From assembly GCA_000934455.1 (NCBI GenBank), contig KN883758.1, forward strand, positions 89,386 through 153,385: 64,000 bases of DNA, given 5' to 3'. Each line of letters opens with the position of its first letter. Position 1 is the first letter of the stretch. This stretch comes from Apostichopus parvimensis (Eukaryota; Echinodermata; Holothuroidea; Aspidochirotida; Stichopodidae). The notes under the pieces are model-generated. The model was not told the origin of the DNA. It searched no databases and worked only from the letters and a program-made list of their open reading frames with translations. Position numbers and translations under genes: made by a program. Shown piece after piece: positions 48,501 to 59,230 of the stretch.

Positions 48501-51500
48501 AAATAAGCCTTTATAATTTAAAGAAAAGTTATGGACTATTCATGACTCAAAGTCGTGAGCGTTAAGAGTTTGATAATAACCATTAAACAGAATATGTATT
48601 TAAGGTAGTAACAAATAATGTATATTTGAAAGGGATACGAAATGTGAGACCACAGAGGATGTTTGGTTATGGTATAAATAGTTCATTCAGGATTTCAAGA
48701 ATTAAAATCTTCCATGAGTAATTAGGGTAGAAATGGTCAGAGACGAATGGAGGATTAATAAAAAGAGGGCCTTAACTGTGTTCATTGAAGTCGGCTCCTT
48801 GAAGGGGGGTTTGACGCATTTGAGGAATATGTAGACTATATATCAGGTCTTTATAGGTATCCTATTAAGGAAAGATATTGCTAAACAATATTTTGTGCCA
48901 GGTGCAAATGGGGAAGATATTCCCGTAGTAATGGTTCAATTGCCTTTGCTGAATTCACCGGTTGAACTATTCTCCCGGTCGCGGGGAGCGGGGATTTCCC
49001 CCCTCCCCCACCAACCCCCACCCACACCCACCGCCTTGCCGTTGCGCCCGCCACTGAATAGTTGATTTTTATGAAATCCTCGCGATGTCTCGTTCTTCTT
49101 TGATGGATATTAAATTGTTTCCTCTTGATATTAGTTGGCATTATTTGTTAGTAAAGTATGCAAAGATTTTGGACAGTCAATCAATAATATTGAATCATTT
49201 TACATTTAAATCGACCATGTTTGGCAATAAGTCGACGTCATATCACGTAAATTTCTACTCAACGTATTTGTTTAGTACGGCGATACATTTTATAACATTT
49301 CTTTTTTGTCTGGTTCAACCTGAAGCAGTGAGGAAACTTGACCAATTAACTTTAAAAAAAAGGAAAACTATAAAGCCTCTGTGAAGATCACTCATTAAGA
49401 TACAGTATATGTATGGTATTTACTTCATACACGTGCACCTTGTCCCGTTTATCTACACCCAAGCACTTGAATCGATATTGTAATCAAAGATATACTAAGT
49501 AATGTTTGACAGTTTGCGTGCGTGGTCGAGACAGAGGTGGGGGTGGAGGGGCAAGAGAGGATGAAATGGAGGGATGACATCAATCAATATTATTTATCCA
49601 AACCAAAACAGAAATATTAAAAGCTGGTGAGGTTATGTTACTTTGAGCTGTTGGCAAAAATAGCAGCCCGAGGACTCGAAATTTTAAGCAAACTATAGCA
49701 TATGCAAGATGTATAGATAGTGATACGAGGAACTAAAGCCACTTTTATATTATTGTCTCCGTGTATTGATGACGGGAACTGACATTTTTTGCGGTAAAAA
49801 AATGTTCACAAAGATTCCTTTGTTACGCTACTGCTTACCTTTTGGATTGAGAAAGTAATTTGTCCAACATAGGACGAATATGTAATGAACTGAGTCTTTT
49901 AACAAAACAACAGTTTTAGCAAAGAAAGGAATTTGTCACAACGCTCTTATGGTGGGTCGCGACAAGCCCCCACCCCTGTCTATCTCTCCTCGCCACAATT
50001 GTGGCGTCACTTATTCTAGTAAAAAGTGCCCCTTGACCTCTTTGTATCATAAATGTGTCATTTCATCACCACCTGCTTATTCATTATAAAATTGAAAGCA
50101 CGGTGAAACATGAATTGGTTATTGACATGATATCCAGAACAAATACGGCTAATATACTTCAGCCCAGTTAAATAATCTAAGCCCATCTGAACACCGTTAA
50201 ACCTCTATCACGAAACTGTCGTCTCTCGTACATTCAAAGCATTATTGAGTGCTTATGTGTAAGACAGTGTAAATGATGAAGCTATTATATAACTGACCGT
50301 AGAAACAGGTTTGCCAGTTTGACCGTTAACTAGCCTAAAACACGAATTTTGACATTTTATTATTTTCAATTGCCTTGACAGTTAAACAGCAGGTGAAACA
50401 ACTGATTTAAGATGTAACCATTGACTTCACACAGTAAAATACCACCCACCGTCTCACATTAACCCTCCTGGCTCTCTACTTTGGAAAAAAAGATCCACAA
50501 CCATACGTCGTACTTCACCCTTAATTACAATGTAGCCTCAACCTTCATTCGTAATGGTATCTGGGTGTATCCTGTGTCTGTCTAAATTCACCGTAATATA
50601 CTCATGTTTAATGCACGTAACACGTATTTCCGACTATACGGAAGCACCCAGGCCCATGTGTAGGCTAGAGCACTTAGAGGCCGTTCCCCTATCCCCTCCC
50701 CCTGCAGACTACTGTGCCCATTCTCCACTTGGCAAAATATCTCTAATTTGACCGGTTGTGTCAAGCAAAAACTGGCAACCCTGGGTACTGCTGCATATGT
50801 ATGTTTGAAATATTGATTGGTTAGGCCTAAACAAGTTGGACACGGAGATGTATGCTACATAAGTAGTATGATGTTAGAGGAAAATCATAAAAAGCATCGT
50901 CATTAATACTAAATGCATCTATTAAATATGCAAAATGAACAAAATGTCATTGAGTACTAACACTTCACGCAGTCAGTGGAATGTGAAAATAACATACCCT
51001 GATCAAGTGTTCTCATTTGAAGAAAACAAATACTTCGACCAGTTAGGAGGGTGGGCTTCTTTACGGTTTTCTTAAACACGGCTTATTCGCAGAGGCAGTC
51101 GTAAGGGATGGGGTTGGAACCCTGTTAACATTAATTTGACAGGGTCACGGTGAGCATTCTCCTTGTATTTCCATTTCATACTTATTTTTGCCATGGAGGT
51201 ATTATAATCATAATAGCCTTCTCAAAATCTAGTAGCTGTTTTCTTAGGCCACGGCAGGGGAGCTGTCCCTGAGATTTACACTTAAGGTAGTCCTGCGATA
51301 ATGTGGATAAGTGTTAAGGAAAAGTGACGGATTCACATCCAATAACTATAACGAAATCCCATGAAGAAGCCATCATGTTATGACAAAAACAGATACACAT
51401 ATCAATACTAGAGGGAATTAATAGATAATGTTTCGATAATGTTCAATTTAATTTGGTTGTCGGTGAAGAGACGTCTGTGCTAGGCTCAGACCTCTCCCAC

Positions 51501-54217
51501 TAGATGTGGTCTATGAACCATTTAGTCAGATACATCACTGCTAGTGTTTTGTGTGCTTACTTACTACACGATATTAGACATAGCATAATGTTCATAAACA
51601 ACAGACAATAAATGATATCAATGCAATGATTGGGATCGTGGATGCGTCGGATTTATAGCAGGTAATCACATATTACAATATAAACACGGTTTTAACATAA
51701 AAAACCGATAAACTAGAACAGTCGATAATAAGATAAGTTGTTTCCATTGTTGATATTTTCCATTTGCTTTTATTTGATCTATAAACACAATCTAGACACA
51801 CCCATTGGCTTAGAAGGAAGCAGCAATACATAGATAATGTAATGTATAAATGTCGAAAGCCTTACTTACATCATATTTAGATGCAATGTCCAAGAGCTGA
51901 ATAGATGATCTTTGAATCAGCTTGTTGTCATCATAACGGAGGAAAAACACACTCGAGCAGATATCTCTGACATTTTTCTTGATGTCATCATCTATCTCTC
52001 CAGCTTGTTCCAGGATGCAGAGTATGGCAAACTGATCACCGTCTTTTCTTCCCTTCAAGTATTTTATTATCTTGCTTCCAACTTTAGCGTCAATCCCACA
52101 GCTAAATCGATACAGGTATTGAAGATCGAATGGATCTATTTTATCAAGAATTTTCTTCACCTCAGTTGCATTTCTAGCAGCAGCAATTTTAACTACCAAT
52201 GCAAAAGATGCAAAATATTCACAGAACAGCTTGTGAAAGAACCTTGCTTCGGTCTTCGTCCGTATGCGTTTAGCTGGAGTCATTACATGTGTGACGTCAG
52301 CTACTTCTTCCTCTACTAAGATACCAACTGAAATATAGTGATCATAAAACCCTTGACCAAGTCGTTTACCGAGTTTCTCCTTACCCCATGATAGCTGTTG
52401 GTTTTCGTTACTGAGGCCCTCCAATGCTACATTACTCAGTTCAATATGCTCAATTTCATACTCACTCATGTGCTTCTTTGTGTTCTTATCCAGGGATTTA
52501 TTTCTCATGTGATCATGGAAACACTTTATCATGTAGCGAAAGAATTCTGTAACCGACTTCAATGTTTGAAAATATTCCTTTTCGTGAGTCATGTGAGCAA
52601 ACATAACAAAGAAGATAGGAACCTGACATAAGTCGTCAAGTATCGGGTTAGCTTTTAAAGCGCGCTTAATGTCCTCAACAATCTCTTCGTTACCTCCAGC
52701 AACAGCCTTACGAATGTACTGATCACGTGCTTTCTCGTCAAATCCAACTAACCTCAGTCGCTTAGAATTATATCTGTCATAGTCCTTTGGAAGATATCTG
52801 GTTGTTAAGGATACGTCAAAATCCTTAAACAGATCATTTGAAATAATTCGGTCTACGTCACTTCCTGTACGTTTGTCCTTATCAGGATACTCGTCATATC
52901 CGTCCAGAAGTACCTCAACAGAAGAACAACCTTCAATGATATTTTTAATATCACTGGATTTGATTCGCGGTTCGTCTGGTACCAAGAACAATTTGATTGC
53001 TTTGTAGATAGATTTGATATTTCCAAGCTGCCTTAACCGGAGAAGAATCAAAATTTCTACGTCTTTCAGAGGTGAATTTTCTACACCGTTGCACCAATCA
53101 TATGCAAGCTGCAGGGTTACAGTTGACTTGCCATACCCGGCCTCTGCTTCTATGATACGACGCGTGGATTTAATTCGGGAGTCTGTGAAGATATCTCTGT
53201 AAGAATTCAAACGTACCCATTCACCACCTTCATTTGCTGTTCTCCTAACAGAATAGAACTCTGTACCTCCTTCTACAAATACCTTATCTACACAATATAG
53301 TCTCTCCTTAATGTACGGTATTGGTTGGATAGCGTCGTATTGTGTTCCATATCGCCTTTTCAATGTATTTACTAAAAGAGACTTTTTGGCTGTGAAGAAA
53401 TAAAAATTCGAATTTACGGAGGAAACTTACATCTTATGACGTAATGCATGTACATGCTCGCAACAATTAATATATAAATAAGACATGTGTTAAAGTTCTA
53501 GGTATGAGGCTTGATCCAAATCCTTATGCGAGTCAATCGCGAAAGTGGGAAACGTAACTCTCTCTCTTAGAAGTGCAACCAGATATGAAACTGTTGTGCT
53601 TACTAGAGAAATTGCAAGTAGCAAAATACAACTCTTCCAGTAATTGAATAATGCGTGTGTAATTAACTTCGGAATATTTTGAGGTTTTATAGTTGTTGAA
53701 TATATACTAAATTGAGTGTTTAGTAAAAACGAGAAATTAATCTTATCATTCAGAAGAATAACATTTAATGTCCCCTTTTAAATTGTATTTCAATTCAGAT
53801 TTAGTTTCTGTTTTATTCTTTTGAGGAAGCCCTATCAAGGGTTTTCCAATATATTGTCGTTTATATATGAATGAAATTTCCTATGTTGTGGAAGTATTTA
53901 AGAAACATGGCTGAATAACATAATCGATCGCATGTAGCGAAAAAATGAGAAATTAAAAGTAACAGAGATAAATCTTTTGGCAGAAAATGGACATTAGAGT
54001 CCAACAACACATGAAACAAACCTTGCTTCCTTTTAACTGTTGACGTCACATTTTCAGTCCTAACAACAAACTTGGGTCTTTCGGTTGACTGCGATGACGT
54101 CACAGAAGCTTCAGCAGCTTGAGCAGATGATGATAGTGACGGTTCTTCATATCCACTGGCTTGTTCATCTGATGGATCCACATCTAATGTCTCAAGCTTT
54201 GACCTAACGATTTCCAT
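36432..54217 (-). CDS. NLR B: NACHT-domain NLR-like receptor, multi-exon
   Basis: Paralogue of NLR A with the same exon plan: E1 54022-54217, E2 51870-53389, E3 47570-47775, E4 47220-47296, E5 45022-45077, E6 44505-44624, E7 42748-42953, E8 40483-40535, E9 39229-39311, E11 37842-37883, E12 36736-36761, E13 36432-36533. E1-E9 add to 2517 nt (839 codons) with matching phases and no stop. Every small exon keeps its length, while introns differ by many indels, which is good evidence that the hand-built exons are real and functional. Differences from A: a start reading MEIVRSK instead of MGNRLSK, replacements clustered near the end of the NACHT exon, and an earlier C-terminal stop. As in A, the join from E9 to E11 is unresolved; an assembly gap begins 13 bp beyond E9. 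Confidence 0.75.
36736..36761 (-). CDS. NLR B exon E12 (26 bp)
   Basis: Between ATCTCATTGCAG and GTAGGC; GNIPENVQ after the split glycine. Same length and phase as in A. Confidence 0.6.
37140..37760. repeat. Tandem duplication of about 0.32 kb in unit B
   Basis: 37140-37463 and 37464-37760 repeat the same sequence (e.g. GCAATTTATTAAGCTATAAA at the start of each), joined by a TTGAAATTGAA microrepeat. Unit A has one copy (about 1905-2210). It lies in the intron between E11 and E12. Confidence 0.9.
37842..37883 (-). CDS. NLR B exon E11 (42 bp)
   Basis: Between TCTTTAAACGCAG and GTAAGT; KWDPFDQFKVQTG with split codons at both ends (phase 1/1). Joins in frame to E12. Confidence 0.6.
37884..39228 (-). 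other. Intron E9-E11 of NLR B
   Basis: Aligned with 2323-3600. No conserved exon found that would link E9 to E11. Plus ORF 38209-38415 is not supported. Confidence 0.5.
39229..39311 (-). CDS. NLR B exon E9
   Basis: 83 bp, donor GTGAGT, acceptor GAATTATCAG. It reads NTFFLEWIPLGPDSIGYI then MDFRTGDWL. The assembly gap starts 13 bp past its acceptor end, so a duplicated partner as in A cannot be excluded. Confidence 0.65.
39324..39798. other. Assembly gap (475 N)
   Basis: Run of N covering the region that in unit A holds the duplicated E9 piece and the SINE. ORFs drawn through it are artefacts. Confidence 1.
40483..40535 (-). CDS. NLR B exon E8
   Basis: 53 bp between TTTAGTTTCTTCAG and GTATCA; CLLPRSIPSDWLSTAIK. 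Phase 2 in, phase 1 out, as in A. Confidence 0.7.
40536..42747 (-). other. Intron E7-E8 of NLR B
   Basis: Aligned with 4779-6754 plus a B-only insert at about 41679-41857. The plus ORF 41535-41750 crosses that insert and is not supported. Confidence 0.5.
42748..42953 (-). CDS. NLR B exon E7, LRR-like module 2
   Basis: 206 bp, borders as in A. Includes SFSHIDKSDVILRSGLRLSG and VMTPEEMIDILVYVQQSQRL. A few replacements against A, all in frame. Confidence 0.85.
42954..44504 (-). other. Intron E6-E7 of NLR B
   Basis: Aligned with 6961-8537, including the shared TGACGTCA near 43494. No exon seen; ORFs 43832-44131 and 44073-44345 differ from A by frame-changing indels. Confidence 0.5.
44505..44624 (-). 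CDS. NLR B exon E6
   Basis: 120 bp, 40 codons, phase 0/0, GTAAGT donor. Differs from A at only a few residues (e.g. LLG for LLE). Repeat of the NACHT exon tail. Confidence 0.8.
45022..45077 (-). CDS. NLR B exon E5
   Basis: 56 bp, FSPTSGNCLDLCSGQWIK after the split valine, GTAAGT donor. Phase 1 in, phase 0 out. Confidence 0.75.
45078..47219 (-). other. Intron E4-E5 of NLR B
   Basis: Aligned with 9145-11393. B-only insert at about 45885-46110 with repeated GCAACATATT; 46.15-46.7 kb is largely unlike A. No exon supported. Confidence 0.5.
47220..47296 (-). CDS. NLR B exon E4
   Basis: 77 bp, FRNCPLPESIHPNSIPISLK plus KTSKFK, donor GTAATT, phase 2 in, phase 1 out. Confidence 0.8.
47570..47775 (-). 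CDS. NLR B exon E3, LRR-like module 1
   Basis: 206 bp, donor GTAGGT. Reads KADKDNIVLRSGLSLSNLST and EEDVIGLLLYAEQSKDLREL. Same frame and phases as in A. Confidence 0.85.
47776..51869 (-). other. Large intron E2-E3 of NLR B
   Basis: 4.1 kb. 48.5-50.3 kb aligns with 12.3-13.9 kb. Lacks the minisatellite. Several C-rich runs (e.g. 48998-49030). ORFs here (48881-49141, 49085-49384, 50554-50751) have no splice context and are not shared with A. Confidence 0.5.
51870..53389 (-). CDS. NLR B exon E2: NACHT NTPase domain
   Basis: 1520 bp, 507 residues, one residue longer than A near exon residue 55. Same acceptor (TTTCTTCACAG) and donor (GAT|GTAAGT). Walker A AEAGYGKST, Walker B VEVLLDGYDE and the sensor-like TTR are unchanged. 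The IQPIPYIKERLYCVD block at the start and NPILDDLCQVPIFFVMFAHM are identical to A. Replacements cluster near the end: THVMTPAKRIRTKTEARF where A has TNKKNAAKHLRTKIETRF, and SSVFFLRYDDNK where A has SKVSYLDESDSK. Intact NTPase core, so presumably functional. Confidence 0.95.
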
Positions 54218-54234
54218 TCTCACGAAATGTCAAT
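54022..54234 (-). CDS. NLR B exon E1, start exon
   Basis: Exon between TCCGTTCACAG and GTTTGT; ATG at 54217 with strong context (A at -3, G at +4), 65 codons plus one nt. It starts MEIVRSKLETLDVDPSDEQ and continues with the same Ser/Glu-rich stretch as A. An in-frame stop lies 5' of the ATG in the exon, so this is the start and the upstream acceptor implies a 5' untranslated exon. No N-myristoylation motif here. Confidence 0.8.
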
Positions 54235-55597
54235 CTGTGAACGGATACATATGTTACCATATAGATGATCTGTCAGAAGCTTTGAAGCAAGTGTTCTAAT
54301 TTATTAGTTTCATTTGCAAAGCTCGTCCCAATATGACACAAATAATGCTAGATATACAGTTTGGCAAACGGGGAAACTAATCTACACATTATGTTATTTG
54401 GAAATAATGAGATAATATGAGATAATGCTCAATTGGTTTAATGTAACCAAGCGATGCTAAGGAACCAAATGGCTAACACTACGGGAAGTGCAAGTGGTAC
54501 TACATATGCACAACAGCAGAAACCTTAACCGTCCGCATGAAGCTAATATACGCGACCACTGAGTATACATGTACTATAACTAATATCAATAAAAAAAATT
54601 ATCAGTCCACTAGAACTTTTATCTGATTTATATGAATCTCTATTTACACAAGAGATACCTTCGGACTGACACGATAAGATAAGGTTGAACTTACGGAATT
54701 TCTGTGAATATACCTATTTCTTGTGGAGGGGCGGGGTGGAGATTTATGATTCATTGCCTTCGAATGAAGACGTTATGTTGCTCTTCTGGTCAGTGTTCTC
54801 GAAAACCACAATATTGACCGCATAAAAGACATAAGCTTAGCGAAGACCTATAAGATAGAAGACCTATCAGATTAGCAAAAACTTGCAACCCTATGCAGTG
54901 TTTTCAATGCGAAGTTTATATTTTCTGTGAATGTTTCCTTTGAATCAGTGTCAGGTGAAGGCAATTCACTGGTCATGGTATGTGGTACAATGTTGTTGAA
55001 AACATTGCTTCAATAATACAAATACAAAGCGAATAATTTACTGTCTAGTGAAATATAGAACTACTTTCTGATCCCAGCAATATAATTTGAGGTCTATGCA
55101 AGCATTTTGTTTGGAGCCCCCCAATCTGCCGACTATTTGTAATACGCAACATCATGAAGAACTTTGGCCAAAAATGTAAACGAAATTAGGTCCATAGTAA
55201 AATGAAGTTTATCTCTCATTACATATAGTTAATATTGTTTGCGATTAATGTTGACACAAATAGATAAGTATTGTATTATGGTATCTAGTTCAATGAAACA
55301 GATCCATAATTAATACAAAAAAAGAGATGTATGTCCTAAACTTTCTATAGACCGAATTCATTGAATGAGGATGACGTTTTAAGATTAATATTTAAGGCTT
55401 GAAGAGACATGGCTCTAACGTTCAACAACCATGCTAACCCCTCATAACTACACGTGAGACGACTTCTATGGTTTATTGAGCAATATGATGCTGACATGTT
55501 CTACGTTCAAAATTAGATGATTTTATTAGTATAGAACCAATATAATAAAATATTAAGTAAGTATGCTACAAAATAAAGAGTTTCAGTCGATGATAGA
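54235..55597. repeat. Upstream region of NLR B, old copy
   Basis: Matches about 19495-20560 of unit A, but only loosely (about 80-85% by eye), as expected for the older duplication. It stops abruptly near 55597, where sequence jumps back to the start of the same region. Confidence 0.7.
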
Positions 55598-58500
55598 ACT
55601 TGAATTATACCACATAGATCCATCAGAAACCTTGATGCAAGTGTTCTAGCTTTCCTATTTTCATTTGCAATGCTCTTCCCGCTGTGACCACAAATTGGTA
55701 TATATAGAATTTGGCAAACGCCAAAACTAATTTACATATTACGTTATTTGGAAATAACGAGAACATTTTGTTTCGACGTTAACACGATTTCTGAATGATA
55801 TTAAGCAACTTGATATTAGATAATGATCAATTGTCTTAATGTAACCAAGCGATGCTTAGGAAAATGTCTTACACTACGGGAAACTAAAAGATTTCAAATG
55901 GAAGTGGTACTATATATGCACAACAGCAGAAAACTTAACCACTGAGTATACGTGTAATATACCTACTATCAATAAAAGAGATATGTTTTATCGGACCACT
56001 ATAACTTTTTATCTGATTTATAGGAATCTCTATTTACACAAGGTAGACTTTCGGACTGACACGATATGATAAGGTTGACCTTCGTATTTTCTGTGAATAC
56101 ACTAGTTTCTTTACTTATGTGTTATGGGGGGGTGAGAGTTGTGGGTAATGCATTATTGCCTTCGTTATTTTGCTCTTCTGGTCAGTGTTCTCGAAAACCA
56201 CATGATTGAACACATTAAATATGGAATACTGAACCACTTTCTGATCTCAGCTATATAACTGCAATTTGGGCCATTTACATTACCTGGAGGTTCAAGGTTC
56301 AAGAAAATTGAAACCCCTCAGTCCGTCGACTATTTTAATTACGTAATATTATGAAGAAGTTTGGCACAAAAATTGACGAAATTAGTTCTTTTGCAAAATG
56401 AAGTTTATCTTCCATTCAATATGGTTTATGTTGTGTGCAATAAACGTTGACAAAATTTAAAGAACAAGGTTAATTTGTAGAAGTTAAGTTATGTATCAAA
56501 GCATACGATTGAGTGATATCGCGATAAGTATTGTATTATGCTATTTGTATCTAGTTCAATCGAACAGATCTAAAATCAATCAAATAGCCAACAGATATTT
56601 GTCTTGAACGTTTTCTTATCTGATTTATATTTAATGTTTGTTGCAAGCAATCTTTCTTTGGACCAAGTGCAGTGAACGAGGATGGCCTTTCGGTTTAGGC
56701 TTAATAGTTTAGGCTGGATGAGAAATGGTATACTGCTTTATTAAGTAACATGCTAACCACTCATAACTACAAGTGACACGACTTGTATGGTTTATTGCGC
56801 AATATTTTGCCGACGTGTTCTAAATGCTAACTCAGATGATTCTATCAGTTTAGAAATTATTAAAACTACAATAAAATGTTAAGTATATATGCTACAAAAT
56901 AAAGTTTCAGTCTATGATGTATTATCAACACTGTTTGGCCAATTCTGCCATAGTGCTAGTTTGTTCTTCTCAGTCGCGTTGGCATTTTCAAAGCTTAAAA
57001 TGTGTTATGAAGCATAAACAGCATGGTGTTAAATATGCATGACATATCGTGCTTAACTTCTACGAGGTTTCACAGTTGTCAAATCACTTATGTAGCAATG
57101 AGCCCATTTTAGCACATCAATGTTCAGAATGGAATTGTATAACTAAAATTAATGAATAAAACTACTATCCTCCTTTGAATAAAGTGCTGTGAATTACTGC
57201 GTCAATATCATTCTAAGAACAACAACGTCGTCTTCTTCAATGCTAAACAAGCTCTTCAGAAAACAGTATTCATATATAATGAGCTTACACCCATTAGACT
57301 ATCTATTTTCAGCTTGTTACAAATGTAAGGCTACTGAGATGAATTAACGAACGCTGAATATTTTGTTTGAACGTCTATGGATATGAACCGTAATCAAAGC
57401 GACCATAAGCGTCCGCAGTAGGGGCAAGGGGACTGTCTCTTTCGTAAGAATAATAACAGTACCAACAACTGTAAACAGAACCAAAACCTGTGTCGCTTCC
57501 TCTCCATTTAAGCCAACCCCATCTCTTATTTAAAGGTGCTATGTTCAGATCAATTCCTACAGATAACTTACTGTATATGACATGCTTAATGCTTTATTGA
57601 TTAAAAACTGTAATAATTATGGTTAATCACTAAAACGGCATATCACGTTTATCTAATTAAGTACCAAATCCATTGGCCTGCTGCATACGTATGATAATTA
57701 TCCATTAAGATCCTTGGATCAAATGTAAGATGTTCCAATTTAGTTGGACTAGGAACTGCGGCCTACTGCGACATCTGCTGAACTTATCGATGGCCTTATT
57801 AATTAGCCAAAGGCTCCTATATGTTTATCGGACAATCAACATACATACAAGACGGGGGAGGGACTAGTACATTTAACACGTTCAAAATTCGGTCCATAAT
57901 TTAAATTAAATGGAACCATTAACTTCAAATACATTTTGTCAAACGGACAGCTTATTGCGCGGTAGCAAGTTGATAATATTTGAACAACAGCCAGGGGTAA
58001 TGTCATTAGGGGTTGTCTATCCCTTAAACATGAAGTAAAAAAAAGAAGGACAAAGTTGCAAAATACATGCACGTTTTCATGCACGTTAAGATATTGAAAC
58101 ACAGCGTTACAACAATATTTATAGCAAAGAGAAACGTAACAAAACAAAAAGAATCGCCGGGGTCCCCTGCCCAAGGGCAGAGTAAGTAAGTACCGAAACG
58201 ATAAAGCTACCTATCCGCTGAAGACAGGGTTAAAAAATCAGAATAATTGTATACATGTCATAAATACTGTCCAGTAGAATTTTGTAGCGTTTCTTTCTGC
58301 TATAAAATCAAATTGATGTACATTTGTTAATACATAGATGTAGCAATTAGGCAGGGGGATCAGAAGAAAGATAACTTTTTGAGTCTGGTCCGGTACAAAG
58401 TAAAACGAGAAAAATTAACGAGTTCTTAAAGTATATCCACAAATATGGTAATTCGAGTATAATCCTGTCCTCTGCTAAGAAAGCCTGAGAGCATCATATC

Positions 58501-58870
58501 TAGACGTCTAGAAGAAGGCAACTGAAACCAAACCGGAAATTTTAATTGTTGTTATACTAACCGGTTGTCAAAAATTCGACGTTTCATTTGTGTTCTGTGG
58601 ACGCCCATGAAAGCGGTCACCCTTACCCCTCCCATGTACGTACTCCGCAAAATACATATTTATTAGAACTGCTACATCCTTGACACTCCTTTACAGTAAT
58701 TTCACAAGAACATGCGATTAAAGTTTGTAAAAATGAGATTGTTTTATCATGCAGCACAAGAAAATGGAAAAAAATGTGCTAACTTTAAGAAGCAATTTAT
58801 TCGTAACAAGTGTGTTAAACCAACACAATGTGCATAGTTAACTAGTTCAAAATAATCTTAGTGAGAACAC
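55598..58870. repeat. Second, A-like copy of the upstream region
   Basis: Begins again at the equivalent of about 19496 and runs on to match 21.9 kb of unit A at about 95-98%, far closer to A than the adjacent copy (54235-55597) is. Contains a 564-bp stretch (57402-57965) absent from A, and the mismatched copy of the MITE (58118-58307). Confidence 0.75.
58118..58307. mobile_element. MITE-like element, B copy
   Basis: Counterpart of 21200-21387. Inverted arms at 58118-58145 and 58279-58307 have several mismatches. Confidence 0.45.
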
Positions 58871-58873
58871 TGT

Positions 58874-58968
58874 NNNNNNNNNNNNNNNNNNNNNNNNNNN
58901 NNNNNNNNNNNNNNNNNNNNNNNNNNNNNNNNNNNNNNNNNNNNNNNNNNNNNNNNNNNNNNNNNNNN
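58874..58968. other. Assembly gap (95 N)
   Basis: Run of N just beside the conserved small exon (to 59009); it hides that exon's donor site. Confidence 1.
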
Positions 58969-59009
58969 GTACTATCTGAGAATCATTACAGTCGGAATAA
59001 GTTGGCATA
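58969..59009 (-). CDS. B counterpart of small upstream exon (partial)
   Basis: After an acceptor-like TTTTATTCATAG it reads MPTYSDCNDSQIV before entering the gap. Matches the exon at 21976-22018 of unit A. Confidence 0.4.
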
Positions 59010-59219
59010 CTATGAATAAAAGAATTTACAACCATTAGCAGTTTTCATGCAGTAACTGACTAAGAGGGGGCGTATTTACAACTTGTAACACTGAGTGCAA
59101 TACTACGGCAGCCACACCTCGCGGTCGACAATTCATCTAATTTTTGTTTTGCTAATATAATACATGTAGGATATTTCAAAGGTCTAGTACTGTATGCTTA
59201 TCTGGGCAAATTAGTTGTG

Positions 59220-59230
59220 TGTGTGATTAC
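59220..59230. repeat. Target site duplication of LINE, left
   Basis: TGTGTGATTAC here and at 62285-62295 flank the LINE; unit A has it once (near 22223), the empty site. Confidence 0.85.

Noticed and set aside
51912-52631. Plus-strand ORFs opposite the NACHT exon (also 17228-17488)
   Set aside because: Antisense shadows of the conserved NACHT frame.
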